A stretch of 64,000 nucleotides of DNA from Hemicordylus capensis (GCF_027244095.1 NC_069669.1:10070501-10134500); one strand, 5' to 3'. Positions 9,820 through 19,317 are shown, counted from the stretch's first letter. Notes: generated from the letters alone by a model not told the origin. Made by a program: numbers and translations.

Positions 9820-12800
9820 AAGTGCCATCAATTCGGTGTCGACTCTTAGCGACCACATAGATAGACTCTCTCCAGGATGATCTGTCTTCAACTTGGCCTT
9901 GAAGGTCTCTCAGTGGTGCCTTCATTGCTGTCGTGATCGAGTCCATCTACCTTGCTGCTGGTCATCCTCTTTTTCTCTTTCCTTCCACTTTTCCCAGCAT
10001 GATGGACTTCTCAAGGGAGCTGGGTCTTCGCATAATGTGTCCCAAGTATGATAGTCTGAGCCTGGTCATTTGTGCCTCGAGTGAAAATTCTGGACTGATT
10101 TGTTCTAGGATCCATTGGTTTCTTTTCCTAGCTGTCCATGGTCCCCTCAAAAGTCTTCTCCAGCACCCAAGTTAAATACAATGAGTAAAGTTGTAGTGTG
10201 CTTTTTGGATTCTGGTAGCCGTTTGGGGAAGATTATATCTTAAAACAGGGTCCCCCATCCTGTGGTGCTCCAGATGTTGCTGAACTACAACTCCCACCAT
10301 CCCCAGCCACCATAAATTGTACCTGGGGATGATGGGAGTTGTAGTTCAACAACAGCTGGAGCACCACAGCTAGAGAAGCCCTGTCTTAAAAGAGTGCCTC
10401 TTAAAATGTATAAACGTGGATTTTATACATCTATAAAATAGATGGCAGAGCTAGGATACCAGAGACCACAGAGAGATCCTGCTGGTTAAAGCAGGCAGGG
10501 ATGGGCTGGATGGCGTAGTGGTCTGACTCAGTACAGCCCCATATCTCTGCTTACTAAGCACATCTCCCTGCTTTGGTCACGGCAGCTATTCTGGCCGCAG
10601 GAGCCCCCGAAGTGGCAGCATTTATGGCAGATGAAGCAGTCGGCTCCATCCCCGGCCTCAGCCCGATTCAGTACACCCTCAAGCACTACCTGCTCTACTT
10701 GGATAGGATCAGAGGTTGTGCCCAGAAGCTGAGCGAAGGTAAGGCAGAAAAAGACCCACACAGGGTACCTCTGGCTGACTATTCACAGCATGCAAAGGCG
10801 CTGTACACAAGACCACCAACTTCACTGTTTGTGGGGCCCGTCAAAACATGTACCTTGGGCAAATGATTTGTTTTATTTGTTTGACACCTTTATATACCTC
10901 CTTTAACAGTGGTCTCAAGGCAGTTCACGGTTAGAAAACACAACCCAATTTTTAAAAAGCAAACCTTGAAAATGCAGCTTAAAATTCAGTTCAATTTGTT
11001 TCATTTCATTTCATTTCTATCCCACCTGACTCCTAAGGCTTGAGGTGGTTCCCAAAATGCAAGAACAACAAAATAAAACAATTAAAAAACAGCAATTAAA
11101 AATTTTAAAATATTCAGAGATTACTTAAAAGTCTGGCTTTTAAAAAAAAAGTGTCTTAAGGGCTCTTTTGAAGGCTGGCAAAGATGTTAACAACAACAAC
11201 AGACATTTATATACCGCTTTTCAACAAAGGTTTTCAAAGCAGTTGACATAGAGAAATAACCAATAAATAAGATGGATCCCTGCCCCCAAAGGGATCACAA
11301 TCTAAAAAGAAACAAGATAGACACCAGCAACAGGCACTGGAGGTCCTGTGCTGGGGGTGGAGAGGGCCATGCTGGGACACTGTGCTGGGAGTGGATAGTT
11401 AAACCACGAGCGCATTCCATAGCCCAGGAGCGACTACGGAAAAGGCCCAAAGAGAGGAGGCCCAATTGAGAATGATAAATCAATTCAAAATCAACAAAAG
11501 GCCTGGCTGAACAGTCGTTTCCTAGACGCCACTGGGGACGGAACAGCTCTGAATTCATCAGGATGTGCGCTCCACAACGCCAGGGTGACCATAGGAAAGG
11601 CTTACCTCTTATCACCAGACGAACCTCCTTTGCTGATATTAATAGGTGGCAGGCTTCATAATGGAAAAGGCACTCTCTTAAATACCCTGGACCCAAGCTG
11701 CTAACACAGGGATTCTCTCAAACCTGGGCCCCCAGATGTTGCTGGACTACAACTCCCATCATCCCCAGCTGGCTGGGGGTGATGGGAGTTGTAGTCCAGC
11801 AATGTTTGGGGGCCCGGGTTTGAGATAACCCCTATGTTCATGGCTTTATAAGTAATAACCAGCACTTTATATTTTGTCAAACCTGTTGGTAGGCAGTATC
11901 GTTCTTTCAAACCAGAAGTGATGTGGTCTCTTTGGGAAATCCCGGAGACCAGCCTGGCAACAGAAATCAATGTTTTAAGAACCCAGAGATGATGTGGTAA
12001 AGAATTAACGATGAAGTTCAAGCGGGGAGGAACTTCAAGGGGAGGCAAGGAAAAGCCGACCGAAGCTTGGAGACCGGCAGCCAGATGGCCCGAAACCATC
12101 TGCAACAGATGTTCCGCCAGACTAGAAGGCTTCAGGCCAAACAGGTTTCTGACAGCAGTGCTGAGAAACTTCCTTTTCCATTTCCCGTCTTTCTATTCAA
12201 GGTCTCATTGTTGCAGAGGTTTTCATCTTAAGTGTCTTGTACTCTCGGCATCCGAGGGTTCACGGCGCAAACACAGCATAGGAACATAGGCTGCTGCCAT
12301 ATACTGAGTCAGACCATTGGTCTGTCTAGCTCAGTATTGTCTTCACAGACTGGCAGCGGCTTCTCCAAGGTTGCAGGCAGGAATTTCTCTCAGCCCTATC
12401 TTGGAGGTGCTGCCAGGGAGGGAACATGGGAGCTTTTTCTCTTCCCAGAGCAGCTCCATCCCCTGATGGGAATATCTGACAGGGCTCACACATCTAGTCT
12501 CCCATTCATATGCAACCAGGGCAGACCCTGCTTAGCTAAAGGGACCAGTTATGCTTGCTACCACAAGACCAGCTCTCCTGGTCCAAGCATCTCAGGACCT
12601 AGAAGAGAACTTTGGCAGGGCTCATTTCACAACCCTCAACAGAGTCGCCCAAGCGTCCTACCGAAGTTCTGGATCAGGTGCGAGGAAGAAGCAAGCTGGG
12701 AGGGAGCCTAGCAAGCTACCAATCAGACCCTTGGTCCATCTAGTTTTCCGGACTGTGAAGTTTTTAAACTTTAGAGTTTTAAACTAGTTTTAAAACTAGT

Positions 12801-13641
12801 AAGCGGCAAGTTTTGAAATAGTTCTAAAGATTTAGTGGTATTATCGGTATTGTAAATTGTTTGAATTGTGTTCGTGGTTTAATTGTGCTTTAGATTGTAA
12901 ACCGCTCAGAGATTTGCATAGGAGGTGGTATATAAATGTGCTAAATAAACAAGCAAATAATAAACAGACTGGCAGCGTCTCTCCAAGGTTGCAGGCAGGA
13001 GTCTCTCCCAGCTCTGTCTTGGAGATGCTGCCAGGGAAGGAACTAGGAACCTTCGGCATGCAAGCAGGCAGGTGTTCTTCCCAGAGCGGCCCCATCCCCT
13101 AAGGGGAATATCTGACACTGCTCTCATGTAGTCATATTCCCCTCAGGGGATGGAGCCGCTCTGGGAAGAGCAGAAGGTTCCAAGTTCCTTCCCTGGCAGC
13201 ATCTCCAAGCTAGGGCTGAGAGAGATTCCTGCCTGCAACCTTGGAGAAGCCGCTGCCAGTCTGTGAAGACAATACTGAAATAGATAGACCAATGGTCTGA
13301 CTCACTCTGCACAGACTGGCAGCGGCTTCTCCAAGGCTGCAGGCAGGAATCTCTCTCAGCCCTGTCTTGGAGATGCTGCCAGGGAGGGAACTTGAATTTC
13401 CTATTCGCTAGTCCAGACGCCAGAAGCACCCCCCGCCCTAATGATTTCCCATTTTATACATTTTGTAGCTGATCCGGAGAAAACATGGACTCCTCACTGT
13501 GTGGAGAAGTGTCTCTGGGCCTGGGCTGTTGCCGAAAAGCTTAATCTGCCTTTGTTGAAAACGCTTTACGCAGAGGACGAAAAGGTCATCAGCAACGGGG
13601 CCGCAGACACACAGCCCAGGAAGAAACAGAGGAGAAGATGA
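6435..13641 (+). CDS. Unnamed helix-hairpin-helix (HhH-GPD-like) protein, 235 aa, five coding exons
   Basis: Exons 6435-6562, 8331-8424, 9589-9748, 10586-10738 and 13469-13641, all with GT-AG borders. Coding length is 708 bases with every phase consistent. An in-frame TAA two codons before the ATG fixes the start within this exon. Landmarks: CW..VLNVYGDAI at the N-terminus, WKLARGKFRPRL at 71-82, HhH hairpin LKAVGPATASAILAAG at 118-133, FMADEAV at 140-146, and a basic, possibly nuclear tail PRKKQRRR at 228-235. HhH-GPD glycosylases place a catalytic Asp about 20 residues after the hairpin GVG; here D143/E144 sit there, while an Ala occupies the place of the Lys of bifunctional enzymes. I recall similar uncharacterised proteins with the WKL.RGKFRP signature in other eukaryotes but know no name or proven activity. 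DNA binding or glycosylase activity is inference. It is divergent from STUB1 and convergent with RHBDL1. Confidence 0.9.
6620..6855. mobile_element. Palindromic MITE-like element
   Basis: GTACGAGTGTACAGATG near the left end is mirrored by CACTGTACACTCGTACAAG near the right end, with further inverted matches inside. It lies in HhH gene intron 1; no transposase and no clear target duplication were seen. Confidence 0.5.
6860..7320. other. HhH gene intron 1, AT-rich old repeat sequence
   Basis: AT-rich, with traces of an L2-like 3' end (TTTATTTGTTAGCCACCCC and later GGTATAAATATTTTAAATCA). No exon seen. Confidence 0.45.
7325..7435 (-). mobile_element. MIR-like SINE fragment
   Basis: Complement of a tRNA-headed SINE: GGCTGAATGGGGATTTGAAC and CCTAGTCCAGAACTCTAACC mark the B box and head. 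Confidence 0.7.
7546..7692. mobile_element. hAT-type palindromic MITE
   Basis: Ends GAGCAGGGCTGC and GAGCAGCCCTGG are inverted copies, with ACTCCCATCATCCC and GATGATGGGAGTTGTAGTCC inside. Confidence 0.75.
7700..8325. other. HhH gene intron 1, no recognised element
   Basis: Unassigned sequence up to the exon 2 acceptor at 8330; a poly-G run (8087-8094) and an AT-rich run (8120-8140) are present. Confidence 0.5.
8331..8424 (+). CDS. HhH gene coding exon 2
   Basis: Acceptor ATTCGTAG, donor GTAAGT. Encodes residues 43-74 (YQEELPG to MEWKLA), ending in phase 0. Confidence 0.92.
8935..9420 (+). repeat. Tandem array, ~157-bp unit, 3 copies plus a partial
   Basis: The start TCCTGGGAATTGTAGTCTTC recurs at about 8939, 9103, 9259 and, decayed, 9402. 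Each unit contains GAGGGGCTTGAGATT and CAGGACTCTCCCAGGACTA-like text. It lies in HhH gene intron 2, ending about 170 bases before exon 3. Confidence 0.85.
9589..9748 (+). CDS. HhH gene coding exon 3
   Basis: Acceptor CTCCCTCCAG, donor GTATGA, ends in phase 1. Encodes residues 75-127, from RGKFRPRLQQLVATN to the first helix and turn of the hairpin (LKAVGPATAS). Confidence 0.95.
9785..10170 (-). mobile_element. BovB (RTE) LINE 3' end with (ATTG)n-type tail
   Basis: The minus strand reads [20 protein letters not shown] and [11 protein letters not shown], a BovB C-terminal signature, then a 3' UTR ending GAGTCGACACCGAATTGATG and a short GATT/AATC microsatellite (9787-9820). It is 5'-truncated and frame-broken. 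Confidence 0.8.
10239..10385. mobile_element. hAT-type palindromic MITE
   Basis: ACAGGG and CCCTGT ends with GTGGTGCTCCAGATGTTG mirrored by AACAACAGCTGGAGCACCAC. It lies in HhH gene intron 3. Confidence 0.8.
10586..10738 (+). CDS. HhH gene coding exon 4
   Basis: Acceptor GTCACGGCAG, donor GTAAGG, phase 1 at both ends. Encodes residues 128-178: the second hairpin helix, the Asp-Glu pair (FMADEAV) and the helix YTLKHYLLYLDRI. Confidence 0.95.
10866..11175 (-). mobile_element. L2-like LINE 3' end remnants
   Basis: Complement of 3' tails typical of reptile LINEs, e.g. TATATACCTCCTTTAACAG at 10891 and TCTATCCCACCTGACTCCTA at 11016. Heavily decayed. Confidence 0.5.
11180..11470 (-). mobile_element. 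LINE-tail repeat (family of the copies at 16.6, 46.1 and 50.3 kb)
   Basis: Complement of the tail GAAAAGCGGTATATAAAT, with AGACACCAGCAACAGGCACT and CTGGGGGTGGAGAGGGCC. The family ends in a TTG-rich run. I cannot assign its clade with confidence. Confidence 0.65.
11706..11835. mobile_element. hAT-type palindromic MITE
   Basis: CAGGGATTCTCTCAAACCTG start, mirrored by CCCGGGTTTGAGATAACCCC, with the two CTACAACTCCCATCATCCCC halves between. Confidence 0.8.
12278..12585 (-). mobile_element. 5S/tRNA composite SINE
   Basis: Near-complete antisense copy in HhH gene intron 4. It starts as the complement of the 3' end (AGGAACATAGGCTGCTGCC) and ends at the head. Confidence 0.88.
12725..12960 (+). mobile_element. 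L2-like LINE 3' end
   Basis: Ends in GTAAACCGCTCAGAGATTTG and GGTGGTATATAAATGTGC, followed by AAATAA repeats. Confidence 0.6.
12965..13127 (-). mobile_element. 5S/tRNA composite SINE, partial
   Basis: Body and middle, antisense; abuts the next copy in opposite orientation. Confidence 0.8.
13128..13310 (+). mobile_element. 5S/tRNA composite SINE, partial
   Basis: Sense middle and body flanked by two antisense pieces, about 200 bases before HhH exon 5. Confidence 0.8.
13311..13397 (-). mobile_element. 5S/tRNA composite SINE, partial
   Basis: Antisense body only, ending within the CCAGGGAGGGAACTTG segment about 70 bases before the exon 5 acceptor. Confidence 0.75.
13469..13641 (+). CDS. HhH gene coding exon 5 (last)
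   Basis: Acceptor TACATTTTGTAG, phase 1. Encodes residues 179-235: WTPHCVEKCLWAWAVAEKL, a short acidic linker and the basic tail, with TGA at 13639-13641. Confidence 0.95.
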
Positions 13642-13705
13642 AGCAGGTCCCAGATATGCTGTGAATGTGGCCTTGGGGTTAGCCTCCATCCTTCTGCATA
13701 CCAAG

Positions 13706-13830
13706 CAGTGTTCCCTCTCACAGGGATTCCCAGATGTTGTTGATGACTACAACTCCCATAATCCGCAGCCGAAGGCCATTGCAGCTGAGGATGCTGGGAG
13801 TTGTAGTGAACAGCATCTGGGAATCCCTCT
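13706..13830. mobile_element. hAT-type MITE in the HhH gene 3' UTR
   Basis: Starts CAGTGTTCCCTCTCACAGGG, as the copy at 48916 does; inverted halves ACTACAACTCCCATAATCC and GATGCTGGGAGTTGTAGT. The right outer end is missing. Confidence 0.75.
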
Positions 13831-13902
13831 AACACAGATACCAAGTCTGAAGATGGACTAGACAGACACCCACCCATTCTCTTTCATCTCAGCCAGGGGT
13901 TC

Positions 13903-13975
13903 TCAACCTTCGGTCCCTGTCTGTTGTCGGACTACAGCTCCCATCAGCCCCAGCGGCCTTGTGAACCCCTGATCT
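13903..13975. mobile_element. hAT-type MITE, half element
   Basis: AGGGGTTCTCAACCTTCGGT then GGACTACAGCTCCCATCAG. Only one arm is present. Confidence 0.6.
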
Positions 13976-14062
13976 AAGGGGTTAATAGGGGGAGTTTGCA
14001 CGGCTGGATGTTCCAGGGAGCCAGGACGCCTGGATCAAACAATGCAACGGCAATGACGTCGC

Positions 14063-14068
14063 AATAAA
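14063..14068 (+). terminator. Candidate polyadenylation signal of the HhH gene
   Basis: AATAAA 422 bases after the stop codon, the first such hexamer on this strand; a GT-rich stretch follows at about 14095-14125. Confidence 0.5.
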
Positions 14069-14069
14069 T

Positions 14070-15027
14070 GCAGGGTGCAGAACATGCAAAAGTTGTCTTG
14101 TGCAGGGGGGTGCATGTGGGTGTAGAGGGCATTTGCCAAGGGTGGTGCATCAGATTCCAGCACTGAGCAGGAGTTGGTCAGAAGAAGACCTCTAAGGTCC
14201 CTTCCCAAACTCACACCTAAGGGGAGAGTCAGTGGATGGGAGGAACTGCAGGAACTGTGCACCTTTCCCCAGCCTGCCAGCTCTCTCTAGAAAGTCTCAC
14301 CTGCCCCCAAGTTGTTCTCCCGGCTGGATTCCGAAACTGGCGGTATGCCCAGGTTGAGGGACATTTGTGTGGAGTCGTGTTGGAGTAGGACTGGGGAGAC
14401 CTGAGTTCAAATCCTCATCCAGCCATGTAACTAAGATGGTTTAGTTACAAGACGGAGGTACTGACTGTGGGGAGCCAGGACCCAAGAGATGATTTAGATC
14501 TGCCTGTTCTGGGTGGGTTACACTCCCCCTGAAACATTTAATTAAAACATTAAAATCATGAGCATTAAAATCATTTAAAACCAACAGAAAAAATTTAAAA
14601 CTATAAATCTCATTAAAAGCCTGGGTGAATAAATGTGTCTTCAGTGCCTTTTAAAAAGTCACTGAAATAGCCCCCTGACCCCCCGTAAATGACCCCTAAC
14701 CCTCAGATTGACCCTGGGACTCCAGAAATCGGCCCCTCAAATGGCCAACCTTTTCTTTTCTTTTTCTTTTTTAATGGCACCAGCCACGAATACTCAAGTC
14801 GTGGTTGGCGAAGGGGGTGCCAGTTTGTCAATCGCGGGTACTCAAATCCACGATTGGCAAACCCGCGGTTGGGAAGGGACAACTGTACCACTAGAGGGCA
14901 CATCTTGTCTGCTAATTTACGTTTGTAGTACAGTTCGCTCTTATGTTGTGCGGACTGATCTGTGAAAACGTTACTATGGTGTCTTCAGAGTCATGAGATA
15001 CCTTTGTATGAATCTCAAAAATAATAC
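14070..15027. other. Intergenic region between convergent genes
   Basis: Holds a MIR-like fragment (14375-14435), an L2-like antisense 3' tail (14515-14660) and otherwise unassigned sequence, including an imperfect short inverted pair around 14790-14880 (TACTCAAGTCGTGGTTGGCG region). No exon recognised. Confidence 0.5.
14375..14435 (+). mobile_element. MIR-like SINE fragment
   Basis: TAGGACTGGGGAGACCTGAG and TTCAAATCCTCATCCAGCC mark the B-box region. Confidence 0.6.
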
Positions 15028-15195
15028 CCTAGGAGAGCAGGTCTTGTAGCAAGCATGAATTGCCCCCTTTGCTCAGCAGGGTCTGCCTTGGTTTGCATTT
15101 GAATGGGAGGCTACATGTGTGAGCACTGGAAGATGTTCTCTGTGGGGAGGGGGCCTCTCTCGGAAGAGCGCCTGCCTGCTTGAATGCAGAAGGCT
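15028..15195 (+). mobile_element. 5S/tRNA composite SINE, 5' half
   Basis: Head AGGAGAGCAGGTCTTGTAGC, 5S-like core and tRNA-like part; the body is absent. Confidence 0.85.
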
Positions 15196-15199
15196 CCTT

Positions 15200-15480
15200 G
15201 GGTTCTCCCGTTAGTGCTGAAAGAGAGGTGAAGTGCTGGGAAGGCCTGTGGACGCTTGGAGGACCTTCCATGGAGGGGTGGGGTTTGCAGCCACAGACAC
15301 ACCACCAGCTGGGATTGTCTGGTTTGCTGGGTTCTCAGACCCAAATGGACATCCCTGCATGCTCCTATGGGGCAGGAGCAGCTCACCTGCTCTCCAACCC
15401 ACCCCCTAACGGTCGTGTGGACAAATCCTTGTATGTGCCTCCAGCGTAACGTGTGAATAGGGCTGTTGTTAAGGGGAGCG
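15200..15480. other. Unassigned intergenic sequence
   Basis: Open in several frames but without splice or family support. Confidence 0.4.
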
Positions 15481-15600
15481 TGGGGCAGTTCTGTAGGGCC
15501 TTCTCCATTTTAATTATGTTTTAGATTGGTTTTATTGTAACCCGCCCTGTGATCGTTGGGTATAGGGCGGGCTAGAAATGCAAATAAATAAATAATATAT
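15480..15600 (+). mobile_element. L2-like LINE 3' end
   Basis: GTAACCCGCCCTGTGATCG and GGGCGGGCTAGAAATGC followed by AAATAA repeats. Confidence 0.6.
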
Positions 15601-16560
15601 ACAAGGTTACGGTGAGACCCAACAAGCTGGGCTGGTACCCTGTGCAAGCAGACTGGTCTCTTCCCAGAATCCTCTGCAAGATACAGGTTCGTGCAGGGTT
15701 CCTTGGCGGCAATGGGGCTATGGCAAGGGTTCTCTGATTGTTTGGGATGCCCCCGATAGAAATGACTTTTTGGATCCAGCATTCGTTTGATTGGATTTCC
15801 CCTCCCAACAAGTGCAAAAATTACAGATGCAAAAGCCAGTCAAGTCAAAGGGGGAGATAAATGGGCTTAAAATAGGACAGGGACTCCCCAGCCAATCCAA
15901 GACGGGGCCTTCGAGGCAGCGATGTTCAGCTCGAATTTTCCAAGCCCCTGGCAACGGAGCCCTTCGGATCTCACATCTCTGCGTGGACAGAAAGCAGCGC
16001 CCGGCTTTTTCTCGTGCCAAGGTCTGGAAAACTCTCGCTGCCGCAGTCCAGGATTTGCCTTCTGGCTTGCTCTGTGCTGCTTGGAGTTTTCTGCTCCAGT
16101 AATTTTCCCTCGCCTGCCTTGTCCTCGTTCCCCAATTTTCTGCTCTTTCTGAAGCCGGGGTGGGTTTTTCTTTTTCAGAGCTCACTGTAGCGGCAGGGCG
16201 AGCTTCCCAGCCAGGCAAAGCAAGCACAGAGCAAAAACGTGGAGGGTGCAAGTCTGAAATGTTTCCCTAGAGTGTCCTGAAGACAGGATCAGGGCAAACC
16301 CCATGCTGTTTGATGCCAGAGAGGGAAAGTCCAAATGGACTCCCTTCTCCTTGTCATTCCCTTCCCCACGACTGGGGGATTTTCTCCCCAGGAAGTTACA
16401 TGAGGCTTTCTTTTCTGCAGTTTTCATATGGCAGAATTGCACCCCTTTCACTCCCCAGCAGGCCTTGTACTTTCCCCCCTCCAGGATCTCCGCAGGGACG
16501 CCGTTTTCCAAAGCTCAGACTGGCCACCTTTTGAGCGGCGGTGTTTAACAAGGCCCCTGC
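15600..16560. other. Repeat-poor intergenic block
   Basis: About 950 bases without a recognised repeat, moderately GC-rich, with no splice-supported exon. Low repeat content in this setting makes it a candidate conserved or regulatory block. Confidence 0.35.
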
Positions 16561-16561
16561 T

Positions 16562-16800
16562 AACTTGGCAAAGAGGCACCTTTTAACATGGTGATTCTCT
16601 TTATTTAACAGGGGGAGAGTAACTGGCCCTCTCCACCCCCAGCACAGGACCTCCAGTGACTGTTGCTGGTGTCTAACTTATGTTTCCTTTTAGATTGTGA
16701 GGACAGAGATCCATCTTATTTATTTGTTATTTCTGTGTAAACTGTCCTGAGCCATTTTTGGAAGGGCGGCATAGAAATCAAATTAAGAACAACAACAACA
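16562..16800 (+). mobile_element. LINE-tail repeat
   Basis: GGGGGAGAGTAACTGGCCCT, then CTTTTAGATTGTGAGGACAG and TTTTTGGAAGGGCGGCATAG, ending in AACAACAACAACA. Confidence 0.7.
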
Positions 16801-16805
16801 ATCTA

Positions 16806-17118
16806 CATAGGAACATAGGAAGCTGCCATATACTGAGTCAGACCATTGATCTATCTAGCTCAGTTTTGTCTTCACAGACAGGCAGCGGCTCCTCCAAGGT
16901 TGCAGGCAGGAGTCTCTCTCTCAGCCCTATCTTGGAGATGCTGTCAGGGAGGGAACTTGGAGCCTAGATGCTCTTCCCAGAGAGACTTCATCCCCTGAGG
17001 GGAATCTCTGACAGTGCTCACACTTCTAGTCTCCCTTTCATATGCAACCAGGGTGGACCCTGCTTAGCTAAGGGGACAAGTCATGCTTGCTCCCACAAGA
17101 CCAGCTCTCCTCTCTAAC
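16806..17118 (-). mobile_element. 5S/tRNA composite SINE
   Basis: Full-length antisense copy, from AGGAACATAGGAAGCTGCC to the head complement CCACAAGACCAGCTCTCCTC. Confidence 0.9.
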
Positions 17119-17180
17119 TATCGATGTGGTTGCGAAGAGTCGACACCACCTTGACGGCACTTAATCAATCAATCAATTTA
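17118..17180 (+). mobile_element. BovB 3' end fragment
   Basis: GATGTGGTTGCGAAGAGTCG, ACACCACCTTGACGGCACTT, then AATC repeats. Confidence 0.7.
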
Positions 17181-17580
17181 ACGTGATGCCTGTGATTTGC
17201 TTAACCCGCTGATTAATATTAAAAGGCCGTCACTTAACCTTCCTTTCCCTGATCTGGCTGTTCAGAGTAGACCCACTGAAGGAGCAGTACTGTTTCAGGG
17301 GGAGGAGTGGCATTCCCAGGCCTGCTCAGAGACCGCGCCAATCCTCTCCAGAACCACTTTCGGGGCTTAAGAAAGAGGGCCCGTCTCCAGTCTGTGCACC
17401 AGCCTGGTTCGCCGCTGCGAAAGAGACCCTCGCCAAATCATCTCCGCGGAAGAGTGCCGAACAGCAGGGGAGATGAGAGCAGCACGGAGTAATTTATTCT
17501 CGATCACATCAGGCAATTAGTTCATTATGCTGAAATGCTGAACCACACATAGGGAGAAAAATCCCCTGGGCTTCACTTCT
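17180..17580. other. Repeat-free block, candidate conserved non-coding sequence
   Basis: Contains homeodomain-type cores (GATTAATATTAAAAG at about 17211, AGTAATTTATTC at about 17487, GGCAATTAGTTCATTATG at about 17512). No coding potential. Regulatory function is inference. Confidence 0.35.
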
Positions 17581-17834
17581 AATCTTTGTTAAGAACGTAG
17601 AGGATTAGTTGATGCCGAGACATTACATCCCCATCCCACGTGCTGCCTGTGATGGATGTGATGTTTGCAGAGATACCTCAGAAACCACTGCCAAGGCCGT
17701 GTTGAAGAAATAATGTATGCCGATTCCATTGCTGCAGATTTCAGGGACCCCAAGGATATCAAAAACATATTCTTGCTGCTTTTGGCCTGGGCACCAGGAA
17801 TGACCTCTCATTGCGGCTTTTGCCACCAGGCAGA

Positions 17835-17950
17835 AGTTCTCAAACCTGGGTCCCCATATGCTACTAGACTACAATTCCCATCATTCCCCCAGCCACAAGG
17901 GCCTTTGGGATATGGGAGCTGTAGTGCAGTGACATCTGGAGTACCAAGGG
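17835..17950. mobile_element. hAT-type palindromic MITE
   Basis: TTCTCAAACCTGGGTCCCCA start, ACTACAATTCCCATCATTCC, and a decayed right arm. Confidence 0.65.
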
Positions 17951-18044
17951 TAGCTCCCAAAGTGACTTGCAGTTAAAGTACACATTATAAAAAGGGATTG
18001 GTGGCAATCCACCTTGGCCGGGCAGGTTTGCAGCTGTAGGCTTA

Positions 18045-18165
18045 TCCATACCTGCTGCTGGACTACAACTCCCATCAACCCCAGCAACAATAAAATATAG
18101 CTGGGAATGATGGGATTTGTAGTTCAACAACGGATGGAGAGCCCAGGTTCTCTACCCGTTGTGAC
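18045..18165. mobile_element. hAT-type palindromic MITE
   Basis: ACTACAACTCCCATCAACCC and GAATGATGGGATTTGTAGTT form the inverted halves. Confidence 0.65.
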
Positions 18166-18294
18166 AGATGGAAGCTCTCTTGCCTTCCATAGTCACACGA
18201 CAGGTAGAAAAACCAACAGGTGTTGCTCCCCTCTATGCTGGGAAAGTTCCCATCGTTCTTTGTGCACCTGGCTATGGAAAATGTTCCCCTGGAG

Positions 18295-18572
18295 ACATGA
18301 ATTGTTCCCTTTGCTAAGCAGGGTCTGTCCTGCTTTGCATTTGAATGGGAGACTACATACGTGAGCAATGTCAGATATTCCCCCCTAGGGGATGGGGCCA
18401 CTCTGGGAAGAGCACCCAGGTTCCAAGTTCCCTCCCTGGCAGCATCTCCAGATAGGGCTGAGAGAGATTCCTGCCTGCAACCTTGGAGAAGCCACTGCCA
18501 GTCTGGGTAGACAATCCTGAGCTAGATGGACCAAGGGTCTGACTCGGTAGGAGGCCGCTTCCTCGGTTCCTG
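18295..18572 (+). mobile_element. 5S/tRNA composite SINE
   Basis: Sense copy lacking only the first few bases of the head. Confidence 0.88.
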
Positions 18573-18985
18573 GTGAATCGTGCTCTGTAAGTGTGTCTCC
18601 GCCCTCCCATTGGACGCTTTCGATTGGTTTGCCTTTTCCTGTCCACATCCCATAATAGTGTCACAGTGACCCAGCTGCCACTTTCACCATGAATAATTGG
18701 GCCTCCCAGTTCCTCTGTGGGTTCTTCAGATCACATGCTGACACCCCTTTCCTCCGCGGCATCGGTCTTTCCCATTCAACCTCATTAGTGACCTCATATT
18801 GAAAAATGGCTCTTTTCCAAGCGGGCACGAGACTCGAGAGAGTTGGGGGAAACCAGCAAAGGTCCTCCTAGCCAAACCCGGCTCCAGGTTCCAGGCAGCT
18901 GTGGGTGAATAGGACCCCTCCAGGCTGTGAACAACCACTGGCATGTCTAATTTTCTGGGAATGCCCATTCGTGCTCATCCCCAGT

Positions 18986-18987
<2 letters not shown>

Positions 18988-19022
<35 letters not shown>

Positions 19023-19031
19023 TGTGTGTGT
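18988..19031 (+). repeat. (GA)n(TG)n microsatellite
   Basis: Alternating GA run followed directly by a short TG run. Confidence 0.95.
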
Positions 19032-19099
19032 ATACTCCTCGAATGGCGAGGCAGGGGAACCAAAATCAAACGTCGCCTCGGGCATCAAAAACCCTGGGT

Positions 19100-19310
19100 C
19101 CTGATTAATTAATTTGTTATTCTTAAATTATATTTGTATACCACCCCGAACAGACACCTCTGGACGGTTTACAACATACAACAAATCAAAACATTAAAAA
19201 CCATTTCAAACCACAATTCTCGTTAAAAAGCTCAGGTGAATAAATGTGTCTTTAAAGACTCTTTAAAAGCTGTCAGAGACAGGGTGCAACTTCCAGAGTC
19301 TCGGGGCAGC
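19100..19310 (-). mobile_element. L2-like LINE 3' end
   Basis: Complement of a tail with TATATTTGTATACCACCCCG and GACGGTTTACAACATACAAC. Confidence 0.6.
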
Positions 19311-19317
19311 CACAGAG

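Noticed and set aside
15718-16251. 177-codon minus-strand open frame
   Set aside because: No splice context, no recognisable family, and overlapping open frames on the other strand.
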